DNA from: Pseudomonadota bacterium
GTDB lineage: Bacteria; Desulfobacterota; Desulfobacteria; Desulfobacterales; RPRI01
NCBI GenBank assembly: GCA_018819005.1
Contig: JAHJQU010000070.1
Location: 1 to 5,249, forward strand
Direction: 5' to 3'
DNA length: 5,249 bases
The position numbers and the translations under genes are program-made. Under the pieces are notes generated by a model. The model searched no databases. It was not told the DNA's origin and worked only from the letters and a program-made list of their open reading frames with translations. This document shows positions 5,054-5,249 of this stretch, in pieces (within the stretch, counting starts at the first letter, position 1; every line of letters begins with the position of its first letter).

Positions 5054-5249
5054 CTACATGTTTTCTGCGGCAGAGACCGTCCTGTCCCCCAGGATATTGA
5101 CATAACCGCCCATCTCGTTGTCGTACCATCCGTATATCACCGCCTGGGTGACCGGTATGTTTATGATTTTCTGCTTCAGGGTTGCGATTATATTCTTCTC
5201 TATTCCTGGAACTTTTTCCAGATCTATGGTGACTTCCGCCGTCCGGGTA
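5054..5249 (-). CDS. gap: Glyceraldehyde-3-phosphate dehydrogenase (partial, C-terminal 64 residues)
   Basis: The visible 64 residues are the end of a phosphorylating glyceraldehyde-3-phosphate dehydrogenase, the glycolytic and gluconeogenic enzyme that converts glyceraldehyde 3-phosphate, NAD(P) and phosphate to 1,3-bisphosphoglycerate. The diagnostic block is GWYDNEMGGYVNILGD (fragment residues 40-55): the WYDNE motif is near invariant in the family, and its Asn contacts the nicotinamide of the cofactor. The sequence after the motif (EMGGYVNILGDRTVSAAENM) differs from the E. coli GapA pattern EWGYS and matches the EMG-Y-N-LGD style of another bacterial GAPDH branch. The catalytic cysteine and the NAD-binding domain lie outside the window. 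The stop is TAG at 5054-5056, and no terminator separates it from the restriction-modification gene. GAPDH is the confident part; the exact isoform is not. Confidence 0.88.
   Translation of the reverse strand, partial: TRTAEVTIDLEKVPGIEKNIIATLKQKIINIPVTQAVIYGWYDNEMGGYVNILGDRTVSAAENM

Overview
This window is a compact bacterial chromosome segment in which every gene I can support lies on the minus strand, so transcription runs from high to low coordinates. In that order it holds: the C-terminal end of a glyceraldehyde-3-phosphate dehydrogenase (5054-5249, cut by the window edge); a complete 1045-residue restriction-modification fusion enzyme of the type ISP kind (1891-5028); a tandem-domain universal stress protein (803-1732); a small uncharacterised protein (517-726); a non-coding regulatory stretch (313-516); and the N-terminal 104 residues of a family 2-type glycosyltransferase (1-312, cut by the window edge). 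I found no RNA gene, CRISPR array, insertion sequence or convincing intrinsic terminator.

The proteins look like those of a mesophilic, possibly anaerobic, Gram-negative bacterium of the former Deltaproteobacteria. That placement is an impression from protein style (the GAPDH C-terminus, the tandem Usp, the glycosyltransferase) and not a proof. Base composition is uneven: the glycosyltransferase end is GC-rich (39 of 60 bases in 1-60), while stretches of the restriction-modification gene are AT-rich (17 of 60 in 3001-3060). This fits acquisition of the restriction-modification gene by transfer into a housekeeping neighbourhood.

The restriction-modification gene starts only 25 bases after the GAPDH stop with a usable ribosome binding site, so it is probably read through from the gap transcript. 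It joins a PD-(D/E)XK nuclease, a spacer, a gamma-class N6-adenine methyltransferase and a type ISP C-terminal specificity region, but has no room for the helicase of classical type ISP enzymes. In the middle of its coding sequence lies a GC-rich palindrome (3170-3204) that is read in frame and encodes a Pro/Gly/Arg-rich peptide. It looks like a small repetitive hairpin element that landed in the gene without breaking it.

The second notable region is the leader of the glycosyltransferase gene. It holds a near-consensus sigma-70 type promoter (444-472), a perfect 9-base inverted repeat that brackets the promoter (445-453 and 478-486), two 20-base direct repeats with 18 of 20 identities at a 30-base period just downstream of the predicted start of transcription, and a hairpin that ends next to the Shine-Dalgarno sequence. 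This gene is therefore probably regulated separately from the genes upstream of it.
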